DNA from: an uncultured Rhodospirillales bacterium
GTDB lineage: Bacteria; Pseudomonadota; Alphaproteobacteria; Acetobacterales; Acetobacteraceae
Assembly: GCA_903823665.1 (NCBI GenBank)
Contig: CAIJTR010000062.1
Location: 27,413 to 91,412, forward strand
Length of the DNA: 64,000 nucleotides
Direction: 5' to 3'
Part shown: positions 8,102 to 16,092 of the stretch, piece by piece
How the letters are laid out: every line of letters starts with the position of its first letter
Position numbering within the stretch: position 1 is the first letter of the stretch
The notes under the pieces: model-generated
What the model saw: the letters and a program-made list of their open reading frames with translations, nothing else
What the model was told of the DNA's origin: nothing
Databases searched by the model: none
Made by a program: the position numbers and the translations under genes

Positions 8102-10042
8102 CTACTTCGCCGACTGCACCATTGCCATAAAAGCCTGCGCCTCCGGCAGTGTCTCGAACACATGCGGGGCCAAAGCACGCTCTGCGAGGCTCGCCCCCAG
8201 CTTCAGCCGCATGAACGCACTCGTGGTATAGCGCGAGGCCGAGGTGTAATAGCGCTGCTGCAGATACGTGATCATTGAGAAGAACGTGTCTGACACGGCA
8301 GGATCGAGCGTGAACCCGTCATAATTGACAATGACCGCGATGCGATGGCCAATGGCACGGCAGCGGGTCTCAACCTCGCGGCGGACGAGATCAACATCGT
8401 CGGTGGTGCGAACGTGAAAGCCCTCATAGTTGATGAACATCGTGTCCCGCTCGGTATCAAAGCTGATCCGGTCGGTGAGCGACAGGCCCATCAATATCTG
8501 CTCCATGCCCATCGGTTCGGGCAGGAACAGTCGCCTATCCATCAGCGCGGGCGAGTTGATGATCGGCGTGAAGCCCATATGCGCGAGAATGTCCCGATCA
8601 ATATCGATGCCCGGTGCCACCTCCGCCAGTTCCATGCCCTCGGCGGTTCGGCGAAACACGCAGCGCTCGGTGACGTAGAGCACGCTCTGCCCGGTCTCAC
8701 CCGCCAATTCACCACTGAAGGTGATGTGCTCGACGGCATCAATGAACTTACGCTGACGGCCTTCGCTGACGATGCGCAATTGGCCATCGTCCACCGCAAC
8801 CACCAGCCCACCCGCAGTGAAGCAACCCGCCAGCACCAGCTTGCGCGCATTCTGGCTGATGTTGATGAAGCCCCCAGCTCCCGCCAGCCTTGTTCCAAAC
8901 TTGCTGACATTGACGTTGCCAAGCCGGTCCGTCTGCGCAAGCCCAAGCACGGCAAGATCAAGCCCGCCACCATCGTAAAAGTCGAATTGCTGGTTCTGCT
9001 GAATTACGGCGGAGGGGTTGAGCGCCGCCCCAAAATTAAGCCCACCCTGCGGCATCCCGCCGATCACGCCTGGCTCCGCGGTTAGCGTCACGTATTGCAG
9101 CACCTTTTCCTCGGCGGCCACGGCAGCCACGCCCTCGGGCATGCCAATACCGAGATTGACGACGCCGCCCGGTGGAAGTTCCAGCGCCGCTCTACGGGCG
9201 ATCACTTTCCGGTCATCCAGCGGCAGCACCGCAACGCGGTCCATCGGCACACGAATTTGACCAGAGAACGCGCCGTTATGTGCCACCGCATACGTCTGCT
9301 TGTGGTTCTCCAAATCCGCCAGCACCACGCAATCGACCATCACGCCGGGCACCTGCACCCGGCGCGCATCGAGCGAGCCTTCCTGGGCGATCCGTTCCAC
9401 CTGACAAATCACCAAGCCGCCAGAATTCTTCGTGGCCATCGCAGCGGCAAGCGCATCGAGCGTGAGCGCCTCACGCTCCATGGTGATATTCCCCGCAGTG
9501 TCAGCCGTGGTGCCGCGAATGAGCGCCACGTTGATGGGGAACGCCTTATAGAGCAGGTACTCTTTGCCGCCGATCACCAAAAGTTCGACGAGTTCCTCCG
9601 TCGTGCGAGCATTCAGCTTGCCGCCATCCTGGCGCGGATCGACGAACGTGCGCAGGCCAACGCGAGACACCAGCCCCGCGCGATGCGCCGCGATATCGCG
9701 ATAAAGCTGCGAAATGCAGCCGAGCGGCAGATTGTAGGCCTCGATCTGATTGTCCATCGCAAGCGCCGAAAGCTTCGGAACCAAACCCCAATGCCCACCG
9801 ATTGCACGGCGGACGAGGCCTGCATAGGCGATGCGGTTCAGCCCCTTGTCACGCCCATCTCCGGGGGCCGCGGCAAAAACCAGCGTGAGATCACGCGGCT
9901 CACCGGTCTCTCGAAAGCGCTTCTCCAGAGCAATGAGCAACTCGTCCGGCGTGCCGATGCCCACAAAGCCCGCAACCGAAACAGTATCACCTGATTGAAT
10001 AACAGCAACCGCCTCGGCGGCCGAGACGATCTTGTTGTTCAT
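8102..10042 (-). CDS. Acyl-CoA:carboxylate CoA-transferase (propionate CoA-transferase type) with C-terminal extension
   Basis: A 646-residue family I CoA-transferase. Both halves of the fold are on one chain, as in propionate CoA-transferase (Pct) and YdiF. The catalytic Glu is in 'TAEPGVIGG' at about residue 323. Pct-type enzymes have about 520-530 residues; this one carries a further 120 or so residues with a separate-looking alpha/beta domain ('DTMFINYEGFHVRTTDDV'). It would move CoA from acetyl-CoA or similar donors onto a free acid. The ATG overlaps the phaC stop (ATGA), so it is the last gene of the PHA-synthase operon and most likely supplies the hydroxyacyl-CoA monomer. Confidence 0.9.
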   Translation of the reverse strand: MNNKIVSAAEAVAVIQSGDTVSVAGFVGIGTPDELLIALEKRFRETGEPRDLTLVFAAAPGDGRDKGLNRIAYAGLVRRAIGGHWGLVPKLSALAMDNQIEAYNLPLGCISQLYRDIAAHRAGLVSRVGLRTFVDPRQDGGKLNARTTEELVELLVIGGKEYLLYKAFPINVALIRGTTADTAGNITMEREALTLDALAAAMATKNSGGLVICQVERIAQEGSLDARRVQVPGVMVDCVVLADLENHKQTYAVAHNGAFSGQIRVPMDRVAVLPLDDRKVIARRAALELPPGGVVNLGIGMPEGVAAVAAEEKVLQYVTLTAEPGVIGGMPQGGLNFGAALNPSAVIQQNQQFDFYDGGGLDLAVLGLAQTDRLGNVNVSKFGTRLAGAGGFINISQNARKLVLAGCFTAGGLVVAVDDGQLRIVSEGRQRKFIDAVEHITFSGELAGETGQSVLYVTERCVFRRTAEGMELAEVAPGIDIDRDILAHMGFTPIINSPALMDRRLFLPEPMGMEQILMGLSLTDRISFDTERDTMFINYEGFHVRTTDDVDLVRREVETRCRAIGHRIAVIVNYDGFTLDPAVSDTFFSMITYLQQRYYTSASRYTTSAFMRLKLGASLAERALAPHVFETLPEAQAFMAMVQSAK

Positions 10043-11142
10043 GCTGTGCCCTGATCGTGCTTTTCAAGAAATGAAGCGACAGCGGGTGCGAAGAGTTTCT
10101 GTGAACGCCCACCGACGAACACCCCCACATGGCCACCCGGCAACGGCAATTCGGTGTAGTCCTTCGTGCCGATGTGCTGCCCCAAAGCGCGAGACGTCGG
10201 CGGCGGAACGATGTGGTCATCCAGCGCGTAAACGTTGAGCACCGGCATGGTGATATCCGATAGGGTCACGACCCTGCCGCCCAGATGCCACTCCCCGCGC
10301 ACCATCTGGTTTTGCTGATACAGATCCTTCAGCCATTGCCGGGCGGCCTCACCGGGATGATCCGGTCTATCAGATATCCATTTCTCCATCCGCAGCCAGT
10401 TTAGCAGCTTGCCCTCGTCATCCACATCCAGCAGATCGAGGTTGTATTTCAACAGGCTGCGAATAGGGGACATCTGATTGAACACCGCCCCCATAAATGC
10501 CCCAGGCAAAGCGCCATGTGCGTCAATCAGCCGATCCACGTCATCGACAGACAGGCTGCGCGTCCAGATATTGATGAAACCATGGCCGGGCCTGGGGTCT
10601 TCAACATCGGCATGGAAATCAATCGGTGTGATGGTGGTGATGAGCGTGTTCACCCGCGCGGGCTCAAGCGCCGCAAACGCTGTGGTAAACACGCCTCCTT
10701 CGCAAATACCGAGCAGATTGACCGCTTGCTGCGAAGAACGCCGCGCCATCTCGGCCACAATGGCGTCGAGGTAGCCCAGAATATAATCATCCAACGTCAG
10801 GTAACGATCCGCCCGCGATGGGTTGCCCCAGTCGACCACGTAGAGATCGACACCAAGATTGAGCAGGTTGCGCACCAGCGAGCGATCAGGCTGCAGATCA
10901 ACCATCGTCCAGCGACCGATCAGGCCATAACAAATCAACGCAGGCACGCCGACACGCTGCGCCGTAAGCGGCCGATAACGATACAGGCTCACCTTGTCCT
11001 GCCGCCACACCAAATCCTTCGGAGTGGTGGCGATCTGCACATCCTCATCGCACACGGAATGCAGCATGGAAGCGGAGTTGAGTATCCGCGCACCAAGATC
11101 GACGGCGTCTGCCACAATACTCGGTGGCACTGGTTTGCTCAT
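10039..11142 (-). CDS. phaC: Class III poly(hydroxyalkanoate) synthase catalytic subunit PhaC
   Basis: A 367-residue alpha/beta-hydrolase that polymerises hydroxyacyl-CoA, releasing CoA. The PHA-synthase form of the lipase box, 'GICEGG', puts the nucleophile at Cys147. The Asp in 'ALDDHIVPP' (308/309) and the His in 'PGGHVG' (338) complete the triad, close to the positions known in the class III enzyme of Allochromatium vinosum. Length and the absence of the long N-terminal domain of class I enzymes also indicate class III. It overlaps phaE upstream and the CoA-transferase downstream by four bases each (ATGA). PhaE is required for activity in this class. Confidence 0.95.
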   Translation of the reverse strand: MSKPVPPSIVADAVDLGARILNSASMLHSVCDEDVQIATTPKDLVWRQDKVSLYRYRPLTAQRVGVPALICYGLIGRWTMVDLQPDRSLVRNLLNLGVDLYVVDWGNPSRADRYLTLDDYILGYLDAIVAEMARRSSQQAVNLLGICEGGVFTTAFAALEPARVNTLITTITPIDFHADVEDPRPGHGFINIWTRSLSVDDVDRLIDAHGALPGAFMGAVFNQMSPIRSLLKYNLDLLDVDDEGKLLNWLRMEKWISDRPDHPGEAARQWLKDLYQQNQMVRGEWHLGGRVVTLSDITMPVLNVYALDDHIVPPPTSRALGQHIGTKDYTELPLPGGHVGVFVGGRSQKLFAPAVASFLEKHDQGTA

Positions 11143-11852
11143 GCGTGCTGTTTTTGAGGTTGGCTCTCAGCCAACTCGCGCTTGAGCGCCCGAAGTTCAC
11201 GCCGCAACTCAGTCACTGTGCGATGCAGATCATCAACCTCCGTTCGAGTTGGAAAGCCGTAGAGCCTGCCGAACAACTCTCCAAGGTCCTGCTGCGCGAG
11301 ACTGAGTTCAACGCCGGCACGCAGCGTGGCCGCCTGACTGGCCAGAAAAGCATCCGAACGCTGCGCCGTGATCAACACGCGATTGGCGATTTCACTCCAT
11401 TGCGCCATCATCGCGCGGCCATCTGCCGGAGGGTTTACTGCAATCACGCCGCTAAACTCGGCTGCCGCCTCCATCCATGCCGCCAACACCACGGCGTGAT
11501 GCAGGTCGGAGACACGGCGCATCTCCAGCACGGCTGCGGAAAGACGAGCGTATCGGCGCTCGATGTCCCACATATCGGCAAAGCGCGGCCCGTGCGCGAT
11601 CTGATCAAGCGCCTCGTGCAAATCAGCCCCACCGGAAAGCCATGCGGCGGGATCAGCAATTTTGCGAAACAGTGCCGCCGTGTTGGCATCACTGCCGGGC
11701 ATCTGGCTGGCCATCTGGGCCATCATCGCAGTTGCCGACTCAAGAAGAGTCGCCATCGCCTCGCCGAGGCGCGCCACCTCCTCCGCTTCAGGCACAACCG
11801 CCTTCGGCAGCAGGGCCGCCCAAAAGGCAGTTGCGGCCTCGAATGGGTTCAC
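11139..11852 (-). CDS. phaE: Class III poly(hydroxyalkanoate) synthase subunit PhaE
   Basis: A 237-residue, mostly helical protein. The C-terminal stretch has a 'PTRTEVDDLHRTVTELRREL' heptad pattern, the typical end of PhaE proteins, which pair with PhaC to make the active synthase. It is shorter than the A. vinosum subunit (about 360 residues), so part of the N-terminal region is reduced. It starts with GTG overlapping the alcohol dehydrogenase stop (GTGA) and ends overlapping the phaC ATG. Position next to phaC makes the call firm despite the weak sequence conservation of this family. Confidence 0.9.
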   Translation of the reverse strand: MNPFEAATAFWAALLPKAVVPEAEEVARLGEAMATLLESATAMMAQMASQMPGSDANTAALFRKIADPAAWLSGGADLHEALDQIAHGPRFADMWDIERRYARLSAAVLEMRRVSDLHHAVVLAAWMEAAAEFSGVIAVNPPADGRAMMAQWSEIANRVLITAQRSDAFLASQAATLRAGVELSLAQQDLGELFGRLYGFPTRTEVDDLHRTVTELRRELRALKRELAESQPQKQHA

Positions 11853-12979
11853 CCAGGGAACTCAACCACCAGGCGCACCACACTGCCAGCATGCAGACGG
11901 TCGAAGCCTTCGTTGATCTCATCAAGCGAAATCTTGCCGCTCATCAACCTGTCCACCGGGAGCTTCCCGGTGCGGAACAAATTGATGAAGCGAGGAATGT
12001 CGCGCGTTGGAACGCAAGTGCCGATATAGCTGCCCTTCACCGTGCGCTCCTCCGCCACCAAATTGACCAGCGGCAACGCCAAAGCAGCCGTCGGCGGCGG
12101 CAGCCCAGCGGTGACAGTCGTGCCGCCGCGCTTGGTGATCTTGTAGGCAAGCTCCATCGCCCGCACAGCACCAGCCATCTCGAACGCGAAATCAACGCCG
12201 CCGGCGGTGATGGCGCGAACCTGCTCGGCCGCATCAGCATCTTTCGCGTTGACAGTGTGCGTGGCACCGAGTTCGCGAGCCAGCGCCAGCTTGTCGTCAG
12301 ACAAATCAATCGCCACCACCTGCGCAGCGCCGGACGCAACAGCACCGAGCACCGAGGCGAGGCCCACGCCACCCAACCCGATCACCGCCGCTGTCTGCCC
12401 CGGTTGCAGCTTCGCGGTGTTCACCACGGCCCCCACGCCCGTCAGCACAGCGCAGCCGAACAATGCCGCCTGATCGAGTGGCAATTCCTTGTCGATCTTG
12501 ACCATCGAACGACGCGACATCACCGCATGATCGGCAAAGCCGGAGACGCCGAGATGATGGTTCACCTCCGCCCCATCACAGTGCAGCCGCCGCTTGCCAG
12601 AAAGCAAAGTCCCCGCACCATTGGCCACCGCACCCGGCTCACACAAAGCCGGACGCCCCTCGGCACAGGGCAGGCAGTGCCCGCAGCTCGGCATGAACAC
12701 CATGATGACGTGATCACCGACGGCCAGATCATCCACATCCTCGCCCAGCGCCACGACGACGCCGGACGCCTCATGTCCCAACGCCATCGGCATCGGGCGG
12801 GGACGGTCACCGTTGATCACCGAGAGATCGGAATGGCAAAGCCCGGCGGCAGCGAGCTTGACCAGCACCTCGCCATGGCCGGGGGCATCGAGGTCCAGCG
12901 TGCGAATGCTCAGCGGCTTGCTGTCGGCGTAGGGGTGGCTTGCACCCATCTTGTCGAGAACGGCGGCGCGGATTTGCAT
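11849..12979 (-). CDS. Zinc-dependent alcohol dehydrogenase (class III-like MDR)
   Basis: A 376-residue medium-chain dehydrogenase. Catalytic-zinc ligands are in 'GLCHSDLSV' and 'GHEASGVV'; the structural zinc site is 'CGHCLPCAEGRPALC'. The NAD(P)-binding motif is 'GLGGVGLASVLG'. A Shine-Dalgarno GAGGAAA precedes the ATG. It interconverts an alcohol and an aldehyde or ketone. In this operon, between a ThDP decarboxylase and a PHA synthase, an obvious role is to reduce the aldehyde made by the decarboxylase (for example succinic semialdehyde) to an omega-hydroxy acid. That substrate is inferred from context only. Confidence 0.92.
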   Translation of the reverse strand: MQIRAAVLDKMGASHPYADSKPLSIRTLDLDAPGHGEVLVKLAAAGLCHSDLSVINGDRPRPMPMALGHEASGVVVALGEDVDDLAVGDHVIMVFMPSCGHCLPCAEGRPALCEPGAVANGAGTLLSGKRRLHCDGAEVNHHLGVSGFADHAVMSRRSMVKIDKELPLDQAALFGCAVLTGVGAVVNTAKLQPGQTAAVIGLGGVGLASVLGAVASGAAQVVAIDLSDDKLALARELGATHTVNAKDADAAEQVRAITAGGVDFAFEMAGAVRAMELAYKITKRGGTTVTAGLPPPTAALALPLVNLVAEERTVKGSYIGTCVPTRDIPRFINLFRTGKLPVDRLMSGKISLDEINEGFDRLHAGSVVRLVVEFPG

Positions 12980-12991
12980 GATTTTTTCCTC

Positions 12992-14656
12992 TTAGACCAT
13001 CGCCGATTCAGCTGGCTGCTGAGCCACCCGCGCGCGCAGTTCTGTCACCAACACGCGGGTGTTCTCGGTGTAGTCTATCGGCACGGCCACGAGATGCACA
13101 CCACCGCCTTGGAACGCAGCCTCCAGCGCCGGGATCAGGCCCTCGGTGGAGGTCACTCGCGTGCCCTTCGCACCATAAGCCTCGGCATAGCGGACAAAAT
13201 CCGGATTGCCGAAGGTCAAGCCAAAATCTTCAAAATTATCCACCGCCTGCTTCCAGCGGATCATGCCATAGGCACCATCATCAAGGATCAGCACCACAAG
13301 GTTGAGCTTGAGCCTGACAGCGGTTTCCATCTCCTGGCTGTTCATCATGAACCCACCATCACCGCACACCGCCATCACCCGGCGTTCCGGATACATCATC
13401 GCCGCCATCATCGCCGATGGCAGTCCAGCGCCCATCGTCGCCAGCGCGTTGTCGAGCAGCAACGTGTTGGCAACATAGGTGCGATAATTCCGGGCAAACC
13501 AGATTTTATACATGCCGTTGTCGAGTGCCACGATGCCGTCTGCCGGAATGACCTGACGCACGTCATGCACAATGCGCTGCGGCGTCGGCGGCCAGCGATC
13601 TTCGGTGGCGCGGTCAGTGATGCGGGACAAAATGCCTTCGCGCAGGGTCAGCAAGGCACCCGCATTATGCAGCTTGCCCTCAAGCCGGTCTGCCAGCAGT
13701 TCCAGGCTCGGCCCCACATCGCCGATCACCTCGGCATGCGGGAAATACACCTGATCCACATTGGCCGAGCTGTAGCTGACATGGATCACCTTCGGACCGC
13801 TCGGCCCCATGATGAACGGCGGCTTCTCAATCGTATCGTGGCCAATAGCGATGATGAGGTCCGCCTGATCGACGGCCTCATGCACATAGTCCCGCTCCGA
13901 CAGCGCCGCGGTGCCCATATAGAGATTGCCGCCGCCGGGCACCGTGCCCTTGCCCATCTGCGTGGTGAAGAACGGGATCTGCAGCCTCCGCACGAATCCG
14001 GAAAGCCCCGCCGTGCTGCGCGGACGGCTGGTGGCAGCCCCTAACATGATCAGCGGTCGCTTCGCGGCCAGGATCATGTCCGCGGCACGATCCAGGGCAT
14101 TGCGATGGGCCACTGGGATCTCAATGGGATGGACGGGGATCGGCAGCAAATCCGGCCCTTCCTCGCCCGCCACGTCTTCCGGCAGCTCAAGAAGAACCGG
14201 GCCGGGGCGTTCTTCCATCGCCACGCGGAACGCATCGCGCACGATCGTTGGAATGCTGGCAGGGCTTGCGATCTGGCGCGACAGCTTGGTCAGCGGCTTG
14301 AAGGCGGCAACCACGTCCACAATCTGAAAACGTGCCTGCTTGCTGCTGTGGATGCCTTTCTGGCCGGTGATCATCACCATCGGCATCGCCCCCAGAAACG
14401 CATACGCGGCTGCGGTGGTGAAGTTCAGCGCCCCCGGCCCAAGCGTTGCGATGCAAACGCCGGGCTTGCCGGTCAGCCTGCCATAGGTGGCCGCCATGAA
14501 GGCCGCCCCCTGCTCATGGCGCGTGAGGATCAGCCGGATGCTGGAATTGCGCAGGCTTTCAACAACATCAAGGTTCTCTTCGCCCGGCACGCCGAATATC
14601 CGGTCCACACCCTCGTTTTCGAGAGCAGCCACCAGCAGGTCTGATCCTTTGGACAT
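12992..14656 (-). CDS. ThDP-dependent enzyme, acetolactate synthase-like (possible 2-oxoacid decarboxylase)
   Basis: A 554-residue ThDP enzyme with the three-domain fold of acetolactate synthase. The N-terminal catalytic Glu is Glu48 in 'TRHEQGAAFMA', and the ThDP-magnesium motif begins 'CGDGGFMMNSQEM'. No regulatory small subunit gene lies nearby, while a bona fide ilvBH pair is present at 21.3-23.7 kb, so this copy is unlikely to serve valine synthesis. Enzymes annotated this way include a cyanobacterial 2-oxoglutarate decarboxylase and catabolic acetolactate synthases. Its place after an isocitrate-dehydrogenase-type gene favours a 2-oxoglutarate decarboxylase, which is an inference. Confidence 0.88.
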   Translation of the reverse strand: MSKGSDLLVAALENEGVDRIFGVPGEENLDVVESLRNSSIRLILTRHEQGAAFMAATYGRLTGKPGVCIATLGPGALNFTTAAAYAFLGAMPMVMITGQKGIHSSKQARFQIVDVVAAFKPLTKLSRQIASPASIPTIVRDAFRVAMEERPGPVLLELPEDVAGEEGPDLLPIPVHPIEIPVAHRNALDRAADMILAAKRPLIMLGAATSRPRSTAGLSGFVRRLQIPFFTTQMGKGTVPGGGNLYMGTAALSERDYVHEAVDQADLIIAIGHDTIEKPPFIMGPSGPKVIHVSYSSANVDQVYFPHAEVIGDVGPSLELLADRLEGKLHNAGALLTLREGILSRITDRATEDRWPPTPQRIVHDVRQVIPADGIVALDNGMYKIWFARNYRTYVANTLLLDNALATMGAGLPSAMMAAMMYPERRVMAVCGDGGFMMNSQEMETAVRLKLNLVVLILDDGAYGMIRWKQAVDNFEDFGLTFGNPDFVRYAEAYGAKGTRVTSTEGLIPALEAAFQGGGVHLVAVPIDYTENTRVLVTELRARVAQQPAESAMV

Positions 14657-14680
14657 CAGCGTCTCCCGTTCAGCAATGGC

Positions 14681-15718
14681 TCAGATGCGGGCTAGCAAGG
14701 CTGTGGTGAATTCCTGGGTGGAAGCAGTGCCACCGAGATCGCGGGTGCGAACGCCATCTGTGGTCAGAACCATGTCGATGATATGGCGCAACTTCGTGGC
14801 AATCGCCACCTCGCCCACATGATCGAGCATCAGCCCGGCGGCCAACAGCAATGCTGTGGGATTGGCCAGACCCTTGCCGGCAATATCCGGGGCGGAGCCA
14901 TGCACGGCCTCAAAGATCGCCGCCTTCTCACCGATATTCGCACCGGGTGCCGCACCAAGGCCGCCGACCAGGCCCGCGATGAGATCGGACAGGATGTCAC
15001 CAAACAGGTTGGTGGTGACAATCACGTCGAACTGCCACGGGTTCAGCACAAGCTGCATGGCACAGGCATCGATAATGCGATCATCGCACTCGATGCGCCC
15101 CTCATATTCCTTGGCCATTTCGCGGCCCGTTTCAAGGAACACGCCGGTCAGCGCCTTGAGCACGTTGGCCTTGTGCACCAGCGTCACCTTCTTGCGGCCC
15201 AGCTTGAGGGCGTGCTCGAACGCAAAGCGGATGATCCGTTTGGCACCGTCGCGCGTGTTCATGCCGGTGGAAATGGCCACCGCGTGCGGATCATCGCCCA
15301 CCGCAATGTAATGCTCGAACGCCACGTAAAGACCTTCTAGGTTCTCGCGCACCAGGATGAGATCGATATTCTCGAACCGCCCGCCAGGCACAAGCGAATG
15401 GGCCGGGCGAAGGTTGGCGTAGAGATGGAACTCCTCACGCAACCGAACATTCACCGAGCGAAATCCGCCGCCGACCGGTGTCGTCAGCGGTCCCTTGAGC
15501 GCGAGTTTGGTGCGCCGGATGCTGTTCAGCGTCGCCTCCGGCAGCGGATCACCGCCTGCCGCCACACCTGCAAGCCCGCCCTGCTGAACGTCCCAGTCAA
15601 ACGGCGCGTCGAGTTTCGCGAGGACAGCGACCACGCATTGGGTGATCTCAGGCCCAATGCCGTCCCCAGGGATGAGCGTGGCCGGGATCATGCCGTCGGA
15701 ATTACGCTCAAACATCAT
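14681..15718 (-). CDS. Isocitrate dehydrogenase (NAD-type), isocitrate/isopropylmalate dehydrogenase family
   Basis: A 345-residue beta-decarboxylating dehydrogenase. The substrate loop reads 'RSVNVRLREEFHLYANLRP': Ser88, Asn90, Arg94 and Arg104 match Ser113, Asn115, Arg119 and Arg129 of E. coli isocitrate dehydrogenase, which contact isocitrate. Isopropylmalate dehydrogenases have a different, hydrophobic loop. 'RENLEGLY', 'NLFGDILSD' and 'AVHGSAPDIAGK' are further family motifs, the last being of the NAD-binding type. A GGAG at 15728-15731 stands nine bases before the ATG. First gene of the six-gene minus-strand operon, it would give 2-oxoglutarate. It may also be the main TCA enzyme of the cell. 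Confidence 0.88.
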   Translation of the reverse strand: MMFERNSDGMIPATLIPGDGIGPEITQCVVAVLAKLDAPFDWDVQQGGLAGVAAGGDPLPEATLNSIRRTKLALKGPLTTPVGGGFRSVNVRLREEFHLYANLRPAHSLVPGGRFENIDLILVRENLEGLYVAFEHYIAVGDDPHAVAISTGMNTRDGAKRIIRFAFEHALKLGRKKVTLVHKANVLKALTGVFLETGREMAKEYEGRIECDDRIIDACAMQLVLNPWQFDVIVTTNLFGDILSDLIAGLVGGLGAAPGANIGEKAAIFEAVHGSAPDIAGKGLANPTALLLAAGLMLDHVGEVAIATKLRHIIDMVLTTDGVRTRDLGGTASTQEFTTALLARI

Positions 15719-15787
15719 GCAAAAGGTCTCCAGTACTAAAAAGCGATCAGCAACGGTGTCGCCGACCCAGTCGTGAGCTGGCGCAAC

Positions 15788-15802
15788 CTATCTTCACGAT
15801 AG
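15788..15802. promoter_or_regulatory. Inverted repeat, candidate operator for the PHA-type operon
   Basis: The bases CTATC-TTCAC-GATAG form a perfect 5-base inverted repeat with a 5-base spacer. It lies about 70 bases upstream of the first gene of the six-gene operon, a typical place for a regulator-binding site. No regulator gene is adjacent, so the assignment is tentative. Confidence 0.3.
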
Positions 15803-16037
15803 ACCAAAATGGCCGCCAACGGATGACAAAAGCCTTTTCGGACCGCGAGGAAATTTGCCCGACCGCCGCCACCTTCCTTGCTGAGACAGCATCAGCCAAG
15901 CGTGCATCGCGACCTCAAATGAGCACAGGCAACGATCGCTGAACAGGTTGAATGATCGGCGGGAGGCAGCATTCGGGCCAAAGGAGGAGGGGGAAGCCAA
16001 TTACACATTTCGAAACTGTATAATTTTCAAAAATGTT

Positions 16038-16067
16038 GAGTCTTACGGTGTTTTCTTTATATACATC
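16038..16067 (+). promoter_or_regulatory. Predicted sigma-70-type promoter of the YeeE/YedE gene
   Basis: TTGAGT at 16038-16043 and TATACA at 16062-16067 are separated by 18 bases, inside the most AT-rich stretch of the window. A transcript starting near 16074 would leave a short leader with GGAG just before the ATG at 16093. Confidence 0.5.
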
Positions 16068-16092
16068 TCAATTTCGTTTTTCTGGAGCCTCC

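Larger units (their letters stand above)
15719..16092. other. Divergent intergenic region between the PHA-type operon and the YeeE gene
   Basis: A 374-base gap between two genes transcribed away from each other. The left part (15719-16000) is of normal GC. It contains a short inverted repeat upstream of the PHA operon and a 68-codon minus-strand open frame without a recognisable product. The right part (about 16000-16085) is strikingly AT-rich and holds a good sigma-70-like promoter. No RNA gene was recognised. Confidence 0.6.

Noticed and set aside
11477..14044. 855-codon plus-strand frame opposite the phaE / alcohol dehydrogenase / ThDP genes
   Set aside because: It crosses three well-supported genes and translates to an Arg/His/Pro-rich sequence with no domain.
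12992..14656. Calling the ThDP gene a second ilvB for valine synthesis
   Set aside because: No small subunit is next to it, it is in an operon with PHA genes, and a complete ilvBHC set exists at 20-24 kb.
15794..16000. 68-codon minus-strand frame in the 15.7-16.1 kb gap
   Set aside because: No Shine-Dalgarno site, no recognisable family and no membrane or secondary-structure pattern. A decayed mobile-element fragment was considered but no inverted repeats or transposase motifs were found.
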